Of a stretch of 64,000 bases of DNA, positions 1 to 8,917 are shown piece after piece. The position numbers and the translations under genes are program-made. The notes beneath the pieces were generated by a model, which saw only the letters and a program-made list of their open reading frames with translations, was not told where the DNA came from and ran no database searches. The DNA comes from Marinicauda salina (lineage in GTDB: Bacteria > Pseudomonadota > Alphaproteobacteria > Caulobacterales > Maricaulaceae): positions 496,001-560,000 of the forward strand of contig NZ_QEXV01000001.1 of the NCBI RefSeq assembly GCF_003122085.1. Direction: 5' to 3'. Numbering within the stretch: position 1 is the stretch's first letter; every line of letters starts with the position of its first letter.

Positions 1-210
1 TCCGATCTCGTCGGGCTCGCCGTCGAGGACCTCGAGGGAAGGCCGCTCGGCCGGGTCAAGGCGGTGCAGAATTACGGCGCGGGCGACCTGCTGGAGATCG
101 ACGCCTCGCCCGCGCCGGGCTGGTTCCTGCCGTTTACGAAGGCCGCCGTTCCGCACGTCGATCTCGCGGCCGGCAAGATCGTCGCCGATCCCCCGGAGGT
201 GGTGGAGTAG
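1..210 (+). CDS. rimM: Ribosome maturation factor RimM, C-terminal part (5' truncated by window edge)
   Basis: The reading frame is open from the first base and stops at TAG 208-210, giving the last 69 residues of a protein. The piece holds the PRC-barrel half of RimM: a G-R-V-K-A-V strand, the D-L-L-E-I strand and the characteristic [13 protein letters not shown] segment. RimM binds ribosomal protein S19 in the 30S head and helps late 16S rRNA maturation. Its place upstream of trmD and rplS matches the common rpsP-rimM-trmD-rplS order, though a 62-base gap and one unrelated small gene separate it from trmD here. The N-terminal RimM domain lies outside the window. Confidence 0.9.
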   Translation, partial: SDLVGLAVEDLEGRPLGRVKAVQNYGAGDLLEIDASPAPGWFLPFTKAAVPHVDLAAGKIVADPPEVVE

Positions 211-271
211 CGCCCCTCTCGCGTGTCGCGTGCGCCGATGCTAGCGTCGCGGGAAACACGGGGGAGGAGAC

Positions 272-832
272 ATGCTGGAGCTTATCGCCGCGCTGGCGCT
301 GCAGACCGAGAGCATTCGGTGCGAAATCGAATATGAGGGCTCGCCGCCCGATCCCGACTCCGCCGCCCTGGCTTGCCCGCCCGATCCCGACCCGGCCGCA
401 TTGGATGCGGCTGAGGCCGCGCTCGAAAGCATGGACGTGCGCCAGCCTGAAGCGATGGCTGATGACCTGCGGCGGACGATGCGGCTCGAGCGTGAAGACG
501 GCGTCTGGCGAGTCCGCCGATGGCCCACGAATATGGAAGAGCCACAAATTCCGTTGGCGGTCGCCGATAACGGCTTTGCGGCGGTCTGCGAAGTTACGGG
601 AAGCGCGATTCCCGATGGCCGTATGACAGAGGTCGAAGGTTCATGCGCCTCGGCTCATGATGATGAGCCTGCGGGTGAGTATATCCGGGAGCTTTACCGG
701 CTCGCGGTCGAAGTCGCATTCTCGCGATGGCGTTACAGCCCGGCGGAGCATGAGACGCGCGAGCAGGCCTGTTTCAGGTTCCAGCTCGGCGGCGGCGAAA
801 GTCTGGAAGAGGTCCAGGACCCGCCCTGCTGA
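272..832 (+). CDS. Small protein with TonB C-terminal-like domain
   Basis: 186 residues, not recognised as a named gene. The ATG at 272 follows a good ribosome-binding site (GGGGGAGGAG). The N-terminus is hydrophobic ([10 protein letters not shown]) but too short to call a signal peptide with confidence. Residues 24-45 contain an 11-residue tandem duplication (S/C-P-P-D-P-D-x-A-A-L). The second half looks like a TonB C-terminal fold: a strand with [15 protein letters not shown], then a helix ending [10 protein letters not shown], then a final C-F-R-F-Q-L strand. No TonB membrane anchor or proline-rich linker is present, so it is not a canonical TonB. It sits between rimM and trmD, an unusual insertion in this operon. 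Confidence 0.55.
   Translation: MLELIAALALQTESIRCEIEYEGSPPDPDSAALACPPDPDPAALDAAEAALESMDVRQPEAMADDLRRTMRLEREDGVWRVRRWPTNMEEPQIPLAVADNGFAAVCEVTGSAIPDGRMTEVEGSCASAHDDEPAGEYIRELYRLAVEVAFSRWRYSPAEHETREQACFRFQLGGGESLEEVQDPPC
341..406 (+). repeat. 33-bp in-frame tandem duplication
   Basis: Units 341-373 and 374-406 share a P-P-D-P-D core (identical bases for the first five shared codons) and an A-A-L block, and keep the reading frame of the TonB-C-like gene. The second unit has drifted, so the duplication is not recent. Confidence 0.6.
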
Positions 833-876
833 GCGCGCGCTTGCGCACGGACCGGGCGGTCGCTAAAGCCGCGGCC

Positions 877-1581
877 ATGACCTTCGCCGCGACCGTGCTC
901 ACCCTGTTCCCCGACGCCTTCCCCGGCGCGCTCGGCGTGTCGCTGGTCGAGACGGCGCGGACGAACGGACTCTGGTCGCTCGAAACGGTGGACATCCGGT
1001 CTTTTTCCCGTCATAAGCACGCCTCCGTCGACGACACGCCGGCAGGCGGCGGCCCCGGAATGGTGCTGCGCCCGGACGTGGCGGCGGCGGCGATCGACAG
1101 CGTGGACCTCCGGGGACGCGCGTTGATCCACATGACGCCGCGCGGCCGGCCGCTGACCCAGACCCGGGTTCGGGAGCTGGCGGCGGGACCGGGCGTCGTT
1201 GTGTTCTGCAGCCGCTTCGAAGGGCTCGATCAGCGGGTCGTCGAGGCGCGCGGCATGGAGGAAGTGAGCGTCGGCGACGCCGTCCTCGCCGGGGGCGAGA
1301 TCCCCGCGCAGTACCTCATCGAGGCCTGCGTGCGGCTCCTGCCCGGCGTGATCGGCAAGACGGAGTCGACGCTGGAAGAGAGTTTCGAGGGCGATCTCCT
1401 CGAATACCCTCACTACACCCGTCCGCGGGCGTGGGAGGGAAGGGAGATCCCCGAGGTGCTGCTTTCGGGCGACCACGGCAGGGTCGCGCGCTGGCGGCGC
1501 GAACAGGCGGAAGACACGACGAGGAAGCGCCGGCCTGATCTCTGGACGAGATATCGGCGGCGTCATGGAGACGACCGATGA
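877..1581 (+). CDS. trmD: tRNA (guanine37-N1)-methyltransferase TrmD
   Basis: 234 residues, the usual TrmD length. It transfers methyl from S-adenosylmethionine to N1 of G37 in tRNAs reading CNN codons, preventing +1 frameshifts. Visible signatures are [10 protein letters not shown] at the N-terminus, [12 protein letters not shown] around the SAM-binding trefoil knot, [12 protein letters not shown], and the C-terminal [13 protein letters not shown]. The ATG at 877 starts at the family consensus; a TTG at 841 would add 12 residues and is not preferred. Its stop overlaps the rplS start by 4 bases (ATGA at 1578), suggesting translational coupling. Confidence 0.95.
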   Translation: MTFAATVLTLFPDAFPGALGVSLVETARTNGLWSLETVDIRSFSRHKHASVDDTPAGGGPGMVLRPDVAAAAIDSVDLRGRALIHMTPRGRPLTQTRVRELAAGPGVVVFCSRFEGLDQRVVEARGMEEVSVGDAVLAGGEIPAQYLIEACVRLLPGVIGKTESTLEESFEGDLLEYPHYTRPRAWEGREIPEVLLSGDHGRVARWRREQAEDTTRKRRPDLWTRYRRRHGDDR

Positions 1582-1985
1582 ACATGATCGAGCAGCTCGA
1601 GCAGGAAGAAGCCGCCCGCGTCCTCGGCGAGCGCGAAATCCCCGACTTCTCGGCCGGCGACACGCTGGCGGTGAATGTCTGGATCCGCGAGGGCGAGCGC
1701 CAGCGCGTCCAGCGCTTCGAGGGCGTGTGCATCGCGCGCTCGGGCGGCGGGCTCAACGAGAACTTCACCGTGCGCAAGATCAGCTTCGGCGAGGGCGTCG
1801 AGCGCGTCTGGCCGGTGCATTCGCCGCTGATCGAGTCGATCGTGGTCAAGCGCAAGGGCAAGGTGCGCCGCGCCAAGCTTTATTACCTGCGCGAGCGCCG
1901 CGGCAAGTCGGCCCGCATCGCCGAGCGCACGACCGGCCGCGGCATCGAGCCGCGCGGCAAGAAGGGCGCGACGCCGGAAGGCTGA
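1578..1985 (+). CDS. rplS: 50S ribosomal protein L19
   Basis: 135 residues. L19 sits at the interface of the 30S and 50S subunits. The sequence shows the typical N-terminal [22 protein letters not shown] and [23 protein letters not shown] blocks, then a basic alphaproteobacterial tail. It overlaps trmD by four bases and is followed 26 bases later by a strong intrinsic terminator, so it is the last gene of the rimM-trmD-rplS transcription unit. Confidence 0.96.
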   Translation: MNMIEQLEQEEAARVLGEREIPDFSAGDTLAVNVWIREGERQRVQRFEGVCIARSGGGLNENFTVRKISFGEGVERVWPVHSPLIESIVVKRKGKVRRAKLYYLRERRGKSARIAERTTGRGIEPRGKKGATPEG

Positions 1986-2010
1986 ACGCCGCTTCGATGC
2001 GAGACATGAA

Positions 2011-2040
2011 AACGCCCGCCGGAAACGGCGGGCGTTTTTT
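2011..2040 (+). terminator. Rho-independent terminator after rplS
   Basis: A perfect 10-bp stem (2011-2020 with 2027-2036), extended by a G-C pair and closed by a GAAA tetraloop, runs directly into six T residues (2035-2040). This is a textbook intrinsic terminator for the rplS operon. It also lies just beyond the 3' end of the convergent gene at 2047-2901. Confidence 0.93.
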
Positions 2041-2046
2041 GTTGCG

Positions 2047-2901
2047 CTACTCGGCCCGGCCGAACGCCATCACCGCATTGTCGAAGAAGGTCGGGATCGC
2101 GAACAGGCCGGCCTGCGGCGCGTAGCCCGGATCGGCCGAGTTCACGCCCATCAGCCTTGTGTCCGAGATCGTGCGGACCGCGCCGTCGGCGTCGAGATGG
2201 AAGATCCGGCCCGCCCAGTTGGTGAGCACGTAGCCGCCCTCGCCGTCGGGGACCATGCCGTCGCCGGAGCCGAGCCCGTCGGCGACCTGCGAAAAATCTC
2301 GCGTCTCCCAGTCGATCGCCCACAGCGTGTCGCCGACATAGGCGAGCAGCCGGTCGGTCTCGGCCAGCAGCCCGTTCACCGAGCCGGCGTCGCTCGCCAG
2401 CCGGGCGTCGTCGGACCACAGCGTCATCTCGCCGTCGACGAGGGCGTGGATGCGGCCCGTGCCCATGTCGGAGACGAGCACCGTCCCGTCGGGGCCGATG
2501 GTGACGTCGTTGAGGAACTCCGCGCCCTCGACGGCGTGGCGGGCGACGACGTCGCCCGTCTCGAGATCGATCGCGACGAGCTCGTCGATATCGGAGACGA
2601 ACAGCGTTCCGTTCGCCGCGGCCATGCCCTTGGGCGCGTCGAGCCCCTCGGCGAAGCGCAGCGTCTCGATCGCGCCGTCGAGGCCGAGCACCGAGATGAA
2701 GCCGTCGCCGTCCTCCTCGAGCGGCACGCCGCCGGCGATGTTGGAGACCAGGAACGCGTCCAGCGCGTCTACGTAGAGCACGGATTCCGGATTGGCGAAG
2801 CCGCCCGTCTTCCAGGCCTGCTCGAAGCCGAAGTCCTGGGCGGCGGCGGGCGCGGCGAAGCCGAGCGCGGCGGCGCCCGCAAGTGCGATGACTGCCTTCA
2901 T
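2047..2901 (-). CDS. Secreted SMP-30/gluconolactonase-type beta-propeller protein
   Basis: 284 residues. It begins with a clear signal peptide (K-A-V-I-A-L-A-G-A-A-A-L-G-F, cleavage near A-A-A-Q at about 21), so it is probably periplasmic. The mature part is a run of beta-propeller blades of the SMP-30/gluconolaconase/LRE type: P-E-S-V-L-Y-V-D, G-L-D-A-P-K-G-M-A, L-F-V-S-D-I-D, F-L-N-D-V-T-I-G-P-D-G-T-V-L-V-S-D and S-V-N-G-L are typical blade edges, and conserved acidic/Asn residues could hold a divalent cation. No substrate can be named; the fold also serves in structural and binding proteins. It is convergent with rplS and faces the 3' side of ftsK across a repeat-rich spacer. A second secreted propeller lies at 6194-7504. 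Confidence 0.7.
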   Translation of the reverse strand: MKAVIALAGAAALGFAAPAAAQDFGFEQAWKTGGFANPESVLYVDALDAFLVSNIAGGVPLEEDGDGFISVLGLDGAIETLRFAEGLDAPKGMAAANGTLFVSDIDELVAIDLETGDVVARHAVEGAEFLNDVTIGPDGTVLVSDMGTGRIHALVDGEMTLWSDDARLASDAGSVNGLLAETDRLLAYVGDTLWAIDWETRDFSQVADGLGSGDGMVPDGEGGYVLTNWAGRIFHLDADGAVRTISDTRLMGVNSADPGYAPQAGLFAIPTFFDNAVMAFGRAE

Positions 2902-2976
2902 GACGTCCTCCTGATCATTGAGCCCGCGGCAGGATGCGCCGATCGGCGGTGAAGGGGAAGGGTCGCGATCCTCTGC

Positions 2977-3011
2977 AACCCCGGCCGACCGGAGGCAGAG
3001 CCGGGGCCTCC
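2977..3011. repeat. 35-bp dispersed intergenic repeat, copy 1
   Basis: The core CCCCGGC...GCCGGGG forms a hairpin. The element recurs almost base for base at 39747-39781 (one clear substitution), also in a spacer. Both copies are followed by GCCTCC. No coding potential. Confidence 0.75.
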
Positions 3012-3066
3012 GGCGTCGACGTGAGCGGCTGGGAGGTCAGTTCGCGTCGACGATCCGGTCCCCGTC

Positions 3067-3155
3067 CTTCGAGACGCTCTGTTCCCTCATGCTGAGGGCG
3101 ACCCCGGACTTGCCTGCCCCCGCGTAGGCGGGGGATCCGGGGGAGCGTCTCGAAG
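3067..3155. repeat. Inverted repeat element with 13-bp perfect arms
   Basis: Arms CTTCGAGACGCTC (3067-3079) and GAGCGTCTCGAAG (3143-3155) are perfect complements. The interior carries a second stem (GCCCCCGCGTAGGCGGGGG). It resembles the REP/BIME-like palindromes common in GC-rich alphaproteobacterial spacers. Confidence 0.6.
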
Positions 3156-3262
3156 CACGAGGGAACTGGCCTCCTCAGAGCCTGCCCCGGACGTGATCCG
3201 GGGATGAGGGGATCGGATCGAAGGCGTCGTCAGCCGTCTCGGCGTGCTCGCGCGCCGGGCGT

Positions 3263-3380
3263 CACCCCACCCCAACCCTCCCCTCGAGGGGAGGGAGTTG
3301 CGTCGCGCGTTGGAAAGGGGATGCGATCAAACGCCCTGCCGCCTCCCTCCCCCGCTTGCGGGGGAGGGCCGGGGTGGGGG
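3263..3380. repeat. Composite palindromic element, copy 1
   Basis: Outer arms CACCCCACCCC (3263-3273) and GGGGTGGGG (3371-3379) enclose two palindromes: a perfect 20-mer at 3276-3295 centred on CTCGAG, and an 11-bp stem with a TT loop at 3345-3368. The same architecture recurs at 5911-6030 and 23003-23178. The right end abuts the ftsK stop codon, so it may act as an mRNA 3' hairpin. Confidence 0.75.
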
Positions 3381-3392
3381 CGGTGGAAGCCC

Positions 3393-5780
3393 TTACGCCC
3401 CCTCGCGCTCGGGCAGGAAGATCTCGCGCTTCCCGGCGTGGTCGGCCGGGCCGATCATGCCCTCGTCCTCCATGCGCTCGATGAGCGTGGCCGCGCGGTT
3501 ATAGCCGATCTGCAGCCGGCGCTGGATGTAGCTCGTCGACGCCTTGCGGTCGCGGGCCACCACCGCGACGGCCTGGTCGAACAGGTCGTCGCCCGTCTCG
3601 CCCGATTCCATTGCGAACGGGCTCGCCTCGTCGTCGTCGACCTCCTCGGTGACGGCGTCGAGATATTCCGGCGCGGCCTGCTTCTTGAGATAGCGCGCCA
3701 CGTCCTCGACCTCGCGGTCGGTGACGAAGGGGCCGTGCAGGCGCCGGATGCGGCCGCCGCCGGCCATGTAGAGCAGGTCGCCCATGCCCAGCAGCTGTTC
3801 GGCGCCCTGCTCGCCGAGGATGGTCCGGGAGTCGATCTTCGACGTGACCTGATACGAGATCCGGGTGGGGAAGTTCGCCTTGATCGTGCCGGTGATGACG
3901 TCGACCGAGGGGCGCTGCGTGGCCATGATGAGATGGATGCCGGCCGCGCGCGCCATCTGGGCCAGGCGCTGGACGGCGCCCTCGATCTCCTTGCCCGCGA
4001 CCATCATCAGGTCGGCCATCTCGTCGATGACGACGACGATGTAGGGCATCGGGTCGGGCTCGATGGTCTCGGTCTCGTAGATCGGCTCGCCGGTCTCCTT
4101 GTCGAAGCCGGTCTGGACGGTGCGCTCGAGCATCTCGCCGGCGGCGCGCGCCTTGGCGGCCTTCTCGTTGAAGCCGGTCATGTTGCGCACGCCGACCTTG
4201 GACATCCTGAGATAGCGCGACTCCATCTCGCGCACGGTCCATTTCAGCGCCGCGACGGCCTTCTTCGGGTCGGTCACCACCGGGCTCAGCAGGTGGGGAA
4301 TGCCGTCATAAACCGACAGCTCGAGCATCTTGGGATCGATCATGATCATGCGGCACTCCTCCGGCGGCAGCCGGTAGAGCAGCGACAGGATCATGGCGTT
4401 GATGCCAACCGACTTGCCCGAGCCGGTCGTGCCCGCGATCAGCAGGTGGGGCATGCGCGCGAGATCGGCGAAGAAGGGCTCGCCGCCGATCGTCTCGCCG
4501 AGCGCGAGCGGCAGCTCGGCCTTGGCCTTCTCGAAGCCGGTCGAGGACAGCAGCGCGCGCAGGAACACCGTCTCGCGGTCCTGGTTGGGCAGCTCGATGC
4601 CGATGGCGTTGCGGCCGGGCACGACGGCGACGCGGCAGGCCACGGCCGCCATCGACCGCGCGATGTCGTCGGCGAGATTGATCACCCGGCTGGTCTTCAC
4701 GCCGGGGGCGGGCTCGAATTCGTAGAGCGTGACCACCGGTCCGGGCCGGACCTGGACGATCTCGCCCTTCACGCCGAAGTCCGACAGCACGGATTCGAGC
4801 AGCTCGGCGTTCTGCGAGACCGCCTCGGGGTCGATCGCGTCGGTGCGCGCCGGCGCCTTGCCGAGCAGATCCAGGCGCGGCATCTCGAAGCCCTGCTGGG
4901 TCTCCGCGAAGGGTAGCGCGCCCTGGGCCTCGCGCGCCTCGCGGTCGGAGGGCCTGGGTTTTCCCTTCTTCTTGACCGCCACCTTGGGCGCGATCTTCTC
5001 GCGCGGACCGGGCGCCTTGCGCGGCTTGTCGCCCTTGAGGAAGGCCGGGGCGGTCTCGGCGCGGCCGTCGGGAATGACCGGCTCCGGCGCGGCGGCCTCG
5101 TCGCGCCAGGGATGCGGAATGCGTCCCGCGATGCGATCCGCCCAGACGCGCAGCGTCGCCCAGGCCAGTCCCGCCGCGTCGGCGGCCGCCGACAGATCGC
5201 GCATGGTCAGGCCGAAGCAGAAGAAGGCGCCGGTCACGGCGAACGCGAGGCCGACGACGCCGGCCGCCAGCGTCGGACCGGGCAGGCCGGCGAGCGCCCA
5301 GAGGTCGGCGAGCGCGAACAGCAGACGATCGCCCAGCACGCCGCCCAGCCCGGCGGCGAAGGGCCAGCCCGCGGGAATCGGCAGGGCCGAGACGGCGGCG
5401 GCGAAGCCGAAGGCGCCGATGACGGCCGACAGCGCGCGGAAGGCGACGAGCGCGCCGGGGCGGGCGCGCGGCCCGCCGACGATCAGGATCAGTCCCCAGG
5501 CGGCGAGCGCGAGCGCTAGCGCCGCCCCGCCCCAGCCCAGCGTCTGCAGCATCAGGTCGGCCGCGACGGCGCCGGCCGGTCCGGCGAGGTTGGAGACCGG
5601 CCCGTCGCTGGCGACATTCAGGCTGGGATCGAGCGGATCGTGGCTCAGCGCGGCGACCAGCAGGAAGGCGCCGAAGGCGGTCGCGGCGGTTCCGACGAGG
5701 GCAGCGCGCGCGCGCGCGAACACGCCGGGCTTCGCCGGCGCGTCCGGGCTGTCGTCGCTGGCCTGGCGGGACGCGGTCAT
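3393..5780 (-). CDS. ftsK: DNA translocase FtsK
   Basis: 795 residues. FtsK anchors at the division septum and pumps chromosomal DNA toward the dif site during segregation. About four membrane segments occupy residues 28-195, then a Pro/Lys-rich linker. The motor domain has Walker A G-T-T-G-S-G-K-S near 450 and Walker [11 protein letters not shown] near 580. The C-terminal gamma winged-helix (about 729-795; [16 protein letters not shown]) recognises KOPS. The ATG at 5780 was chosen because the upstream in-frame ATG would add 28 residues unlike the family. Palindromic elements lie on both sides. Confidence 0.95.
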   Translation of the reverse strand: MTASRQASDDSPDAPAKPGVFARARAALVGTAATAFGAFLLVAALSHDPLDPSLNVASDGPVSNLAGPAGAVAADLMLQTLGWGGAALALALAAWGLILIVGGPRARPGALVAFRALSAVIGAFGFAAAVSALPIPAGWPFAAGLGGVLGDRLLFALADLWALAGLPGPTLAAGVVGLAFAVTGAFFCFGLTMRDLSAAADAAGLAWATLRVWADRIAGRIPHPWRDEAAAPEPVIPDGRAETAPAFLKGDKPRKAPGPREKIAPKVAVKKKGKPRPSDREAREAQGALPFAETQQGFEMPRLDLLGKAPARTDAIDPEAVSQNAELLESVLSDFGVKGEIVQVRPGPVVTLYEFEPAPGVKTSRVINLADDIARSMAAVACRVAVVPGRNAIGIELPNQDRETVFLRALLSSTGFEKAKAELPLALGETIGGEPFFADLARMPHLLIAGTTGSGKSVGINAMILSLLYRLPPEECRMIMIDPKMLELSVYDGIPHLLSPVVTDPKKAVAALKWTVREMESRYLRMSKVGVRNMTGFNEKAAKARAAGEMLERTVQTGFDKETGEPIYETETIEPDPMPYIVVVIDEMADLMMVAGKEIEGAVQRLAQMARAAGIHLIMATQRPSVDVITGTIKANFPTRISYQVTSKIDSRTILGEQGAEQLLGMGDLLYMAGGGRIRRLHGPFVTDREVEDVARYLKKQAAPEYLDAVTEEVDDDEASPFAMESGETGDDLFDQAVAVVARDRKASTSYIQRRLQIGYNRAATLIERMEDEGMIGPADHAGKREIFLPEREGA

Positions 5781-5910
5781 GACCCCGCAGGCTGGGCCAA
5801 GAACGTTCCCAGGAAGTAAACGGGAATTAACCGAATGCGGCGGGCGGCTCGGGCTTCGGCGCATCTCGATCGAGCCTGCGAGCGCGGCTGCTTATCTGCT
5901 GACGCCGGGA

Positions 5911-6030
5911 CACCCCACCCCTTCCCTCCCCTCGAGGGGAGGGAGCCAGGTCGAGCCACGGCACGATGACGCGGTTATTCGCGGCGCCGCCGCCTCCCTC
6001 CCCCGCTTGCGGGGGAGGGCCGGGGTGGGG
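5911..6030. repeat. Composite palindromic element, copy 2
   Basis: Same build as 3263-3380: outer CACCCCACCCC (5911-5921) and GGGGTGGGG (6022-6030), the perfect CTCGAG-centred palindrome at 5924-5943, and the stem with a TT loop at 5996-6019. The sequence between the palindromes differs from copy 1, so only the palindromes and ends are conserved. Confidence 0.75.
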
Positions 6031-6093
6031 GATCGGCGGAGCCCGACGCCCCGTCTTAGGCCGCCATCGCCGCTCAGGTTTCCGCTGTGGAGT

Positions 6094-6183
6094 CGTCATT
6101 CCCGCGAAGGCGGGAACCCAGAGAAGCCCGTCGCGCTCTACGATGCCTGGGTCCCCGACAGCCTGCGGCTTCGGGGATGACGA
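6094..6183. repeat. GTCAT...ATGAC-bounded intergenic repeat
   Basis: Contains a left hairpin (TCCCGCG...CGCGGGA type, 6099-6116) and a right half (6149-6181) reading GGGTCCCCGACAGCC...GGGGATGAC. The right half recurs at 23235-23268 and, inverted, at 27806-27839. This is a dispersed alphaproteobacterial intergenic palindrome. Confidence 0.65.
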
Positions 6184-6193
6184 AGCGAAGGAT

Positions 6194-7504
6194 CTACTCC
6201 GCCGCGTCCTCCGCGGCGTCGACCGGAAACGTCAGGATGACCGGGTCGGTCCGCTCGCCGTCGGGCTCGGAGCCGTCCTCGGGGAACAGGTTCCATTGCG
6301 CGTTGGCGACGACGAAAGCCCGGTCGTCGGCGATGCGCAGCGTCGTCGGCTCGCCGAAGCGCGGCTCGCCCGTGAGCACGGGCTCGAGCGCCGCCACGCC
6401 GCCGGCCTCGTCGAGCACGAGCTCGAAAACGCCGTGCGGCGATGCGCCGTTGCGGACGACGAACATGCGGCCGTCGAGGCTGGTCGCCAGGCCGTCGAGC
6501 CCGATCATTGAGGCGGTCGACGGCGTCGCCGCCAGCGTCGCCTCGCCCGACACCGGATCGATGCGCCACAGGCCCAGCGCGTAGTCGACCACCCAGACCG
6601 CGCCGCGCGCCGCGGCCAGCCCCTGCAGCGAGGCGAAGCGCGAATCCTCGGCGAAGACATCGAGCCGGCCCGCCGGCCCGGTCAGCCGGTAGATGCGCCC
6701 GCCCTCTGCGTCGGCGGCGTAAACCACGCCGTCGCGCACCGCGACGTCGGCGATGCGCACCGCGCCGTCGATCTCGTGGCGGCGATAGAGCTCGCCGGTC
6801 TCCATGTCGAAGGCCAGCAGCGCCGTGCCCGGCGCCTCGCCGTCCTCGACCGGCGTCTGCGGGACGACGCCCACGGCGGCGTAGAGCAGGCGATTGGCTC
6901 GGTCGAGCGCCAGGCCGAACACGGAGGCCACGCCGTCCTCCGGTCCGGCGAACACCTCGGCCTCGCCAGGCGAGAACGGTTCGACGAGATAGATGCGGCG
7001 GTCGGCGACAGAGCCCAGATAGAGCCGCTCGGTCTCGATATCGATCGCGACCGACTCGATCAGCGCGTCCCGCAGCGCCGGCTCGGCGAAGACGGTCGCT
7101 TCGCCGACGGGCGCGGCGTTGGCCTCGAGACGTTCGGCGACGGCGTCGTAGCGGGTCGGGTCGGCGGCGCGCAGCGCCTCGGCGTCGTCGACATTCGCGG
7201 CGATGTCGAAGGCCAGCCCGGCGATCGCCATGCGCTCGAGCGCGCGGAACTGCGCCTCGGCGTCGCCGGCCAGCCCGCCGATGATCAGCGCGTTGCGCAG
7301 CAGGCCGGGATGGCCCGGCTGCAGGCCGAGCGCGGCCTCGTTGGTGCGCCGCGCGGCTTCCCAGTCCTCGGCCCCGGCGGCGGCGCGGGTCTGTTCGCGC
7401 AGCGCCCGGGACTGGTCAAGCAGGGAGAATTCGGGCTCGGCCTCCTGCGCGGCGGCCGTCGCGCCGAGGCTGAGCGCGGCGAGGAACAGGCAGACGTATT
7501 TCAT
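6194..7504 (-). CDS. Secreted beta-propeller protein with N-terminal TPR-like region
   Basis: 436 residues, no gene name recognised. The ATG at 7504 has a strong ribosome-binding site (GAGAGGGG). Residues 1-20 are a signal peptide (Y-V-C-L-F-L-A-A-L-S-L-G-A-T-A-A-A-Q). Residues 30-95 are helical with TPR-like spacing (D-W-E-A-A-R-R-T-N-E-A-A-L...H-P-G-L-L-R-N-A). From about 125 onward come repeated propeller blades (V-F-G-L-A-L-D-R-A-N-R-L-L-Y-A-A-V-G, V-V-Y-A-A-D-A-E-G-G-R-I-Y-R-L, L-Q-G-L-A-A-A-R-G-A-V-W-V-V-D). It may be a functional relative of the 2047-2901 protein on the other side of ftsK. Substrate unknown. Confidence 0.6.
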   Translation of the reverse strand: MKYVCLFLAALSLGATAAAQEAEPEFSLLDQSRALREQTRAAAGAEDWEAARRTNEAALGLQPGHPGLLRNALIIGGLAGDAEAQFRALERMAIAGLAFDIAANVDDAEALRAADPTRYDAVAERLEANAAPVGEATVFAEPALRDALIESVAIDIETERLYLGSVADRRIYLVEPFSPGEAEVFAGPEDGVASVFGLALDRANRLLYAAVGVVPQTPVEDGEAPGTALLAFDMETGELYRRHEIDGAVRIADVAVRDGVVYAADAEGGRIYRLTGPAGRLDVFAEDSRFASLQGLAAARGAVWVVDYALGLWRIDPVSGEATLAATPSTASMIGLDGLATSLDGRMFVVRNGASPHGVFELVLDEAGGVAALEPVLTGEPRFGEPTTLRIADDRAFVVANAQWNLFPEDGSEPDGERTDPVILTFPVDAAEDAAE

Positions 7505-7539
7505 CGGATCCCCTCTCGCCGCGCGCATGCGACGGCGAT

Positions 7540-8766
7540 CTAGTCGTTCTCCCCCAGACGTCGCTTGCGCTCGGCCAGCAGTTTCAGCCGCAGCGCGTTG
7601 AGCCGGATGAAGCCCTCGGCGTCCTTCTGGTCGTATACCGCATCCTCCTCGAATGTCACATGCTCCAGCGAATACAGCGAGTTCGGGCTCGACCGGCCGA
7701 CGACGACCGCCGATCCCTTGTAGAGCTTCATGCGAACTTCGCCGGAAACATGGCGCTGGGAGGCGTCGACGGCGGCCTGGAGCATCTCGCGCTCGGGGCT
7801 GAACCAGAAGCCCTCGTAGACGAGCTTGGCGTATTTCGGCGCGAGCTCGTCCTTGAGATGCATCGCGCCGCGATCCAGCGTCAGGCTCTCGATCCCGCGA
7901 TGGGCGGTCATCAGGATCGTCCCGCCGGGCGTCTCGTAGATGCCGCGCGACTTCATGCCGACGAAACGGTTCTCGACGAGATCGAGCCGGCCGACGCCGT
8001 GCTTCGCGCCGAGATCGTTGAGCCGCTCGAGGAGCGCGGCGGGACCGAGGCGGGTCCCGTCGATGCTGACCGCGTCGCCGCGCTCGAAGCCGATCGTGAC
8101 ATATTCGGGCGCGTCGGGCGCGTCCTCGGGCGACGTCGTGCGCAGGCACACCTCGTCGAAGCCCTCCTCGGCGGGGTCCTCGAGCACCTTGCCCTCCGAG
8201 GAGGTGTGCCAGAGATTGGCGTCGATCGAGAACGGCGCCTCGCCGCGCTTGTCCGTGGGAACCTCGATGCCGTGGGCCTCGGCGTAGGCGATCAGCTTGC
8301 CCCGCGAATTGAGATCCCATTCCCGCCACGGCGCGATCACGGCGAGCGCGGGATCGAGCGCGGCGACGCCGAGCTCGAAGCGGACCTGGTCGTTGCCCTT
8401 GCCCGTGGCGCCGTGGGCGACGGCGTCGGCGCCGGTCTCGTGGGCGATCTCGACCAGGCGCTTGGCGATCAGCGGCCGCGCGATCGCCGTGCCGAGCAGG
8501 TACTGGCCCTCGTAGACGGCGTTGGCGCGAACCATCGGGAAGCAGTAATCGCGCACGAATTCGTCGCGCAGATCGTCGACATAGATCTCCTTCACCCCGG
8601 CCGCCTCGGCTGTCTTGCGGGCCGGTTCGAGCTCCTCGCCCTGGCCGAGATCGGCGGTGAAGGTCACCACCTCGGCGTCATAGGCCTCGCGCAGCCAGGT
8701 CAGGATGACGGAGGTGTCGAGGCCGCCGGAATAGGCGAGCACGATCTTCTTCACCGGTCGGGTCAT
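7540..8766 (-). CDS. argG: Argininosuccinate synthase
   Basis: 408 residues. It condenses citrulline and aspartate with ATP to argininosuccinate, the penultimate step of arginine synthesis. The N-terminus has the PP-loop A-Y-S-G-G-L-D-T-S (residues 9-17); further in are [14 protein letters not shown] (citrulline/aspartate site) and [23 protein letters not shown] 8766 places the PP-loop where the family has it; an upstream in-frame extension of 32 Arg/Ala-rich residues is rejected. It stands alone, 35 bases upstream of the propeller gene. Confidence 0.95.
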   Translation of the reverse strand: MTRPVKKIVLAYSGGLDTSVILTWLREAYDAEVVTFTADLGQGEELEPARKTAEAAGVKEIYVDDLRDEFVRDYCFPMVRANAVYEGQYLLGTAIARPLIAKRLVEIAHETGADAVAHGATGKGNDQVRFELGVAALDPALAVIAPWREWDLNSRGKLIAYAEAHGIEVPTDKRGEAPFSIDANLWHTSSEGKVLEDPAEEGFDEVCLRTTSPEDAPDAPEYVTIGFERGDAVSIDGTRLGPAALLERLNDLGAKHGVGRLDLVENRFVGMKSRGIYETPGGTILMTAHRGIESLTLDRGAMHLKDELAPKYAKLVYEGFWFSPEREMLQAAVDASQRHVSGEVRMKLYKGSAVVVGRSSPNSLYSLEHVTFEEDAVYDQKDAEGFIRLNALRLKLLAERKRRLGEND

Positions 8767-8917
8767 GGGCGTAGGTCTCACGGGTCGGGACGGAAGCGGC
8801 GCGCAATCTAGACGGCGGCCCCGCGCGTTGGAAGCATCCGCGGCGCCCGCAGCGGCTTGCACGGACGCTCAGGCGCCGTGATGCTCGGCCGCGCAGCCGC
8901 CGGCAGGGAGTTCCTCC

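Larger units (their letters stand above)
2902..3392. other. Gene-free spacer packed with palindromic repeats
   Basis: 491 bases between the start of the propeller gene and the ftsK stop, with no convincing CDS. It holds three unrelated repeat elements in series: one at 2977-3011, a 13-bp inverted repeat at 3067-3079 and 3143-3155, and the composite palindrome at 3263-3380. It must also carry the promoter of the 2047-2901 gene, which I cannot place with confidence. Confidence 0.7.
5781..6193. other. Repeat-rich spacer upstream of ftsK
   Basis: 413 bases without a credible gene. It carries composite palindrome copy 2 (5911-6030) and a GTCAT-bounded element (6094-6183). The 100 bases nearest ftsK are less GC-rich (around AAGTAAACGGGAATTAACCG, 5814-5833) and are the likely ftsK promoter region on the minus strand; I could not pick definite -35/-10 boxes. 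Confidence 0.55.
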
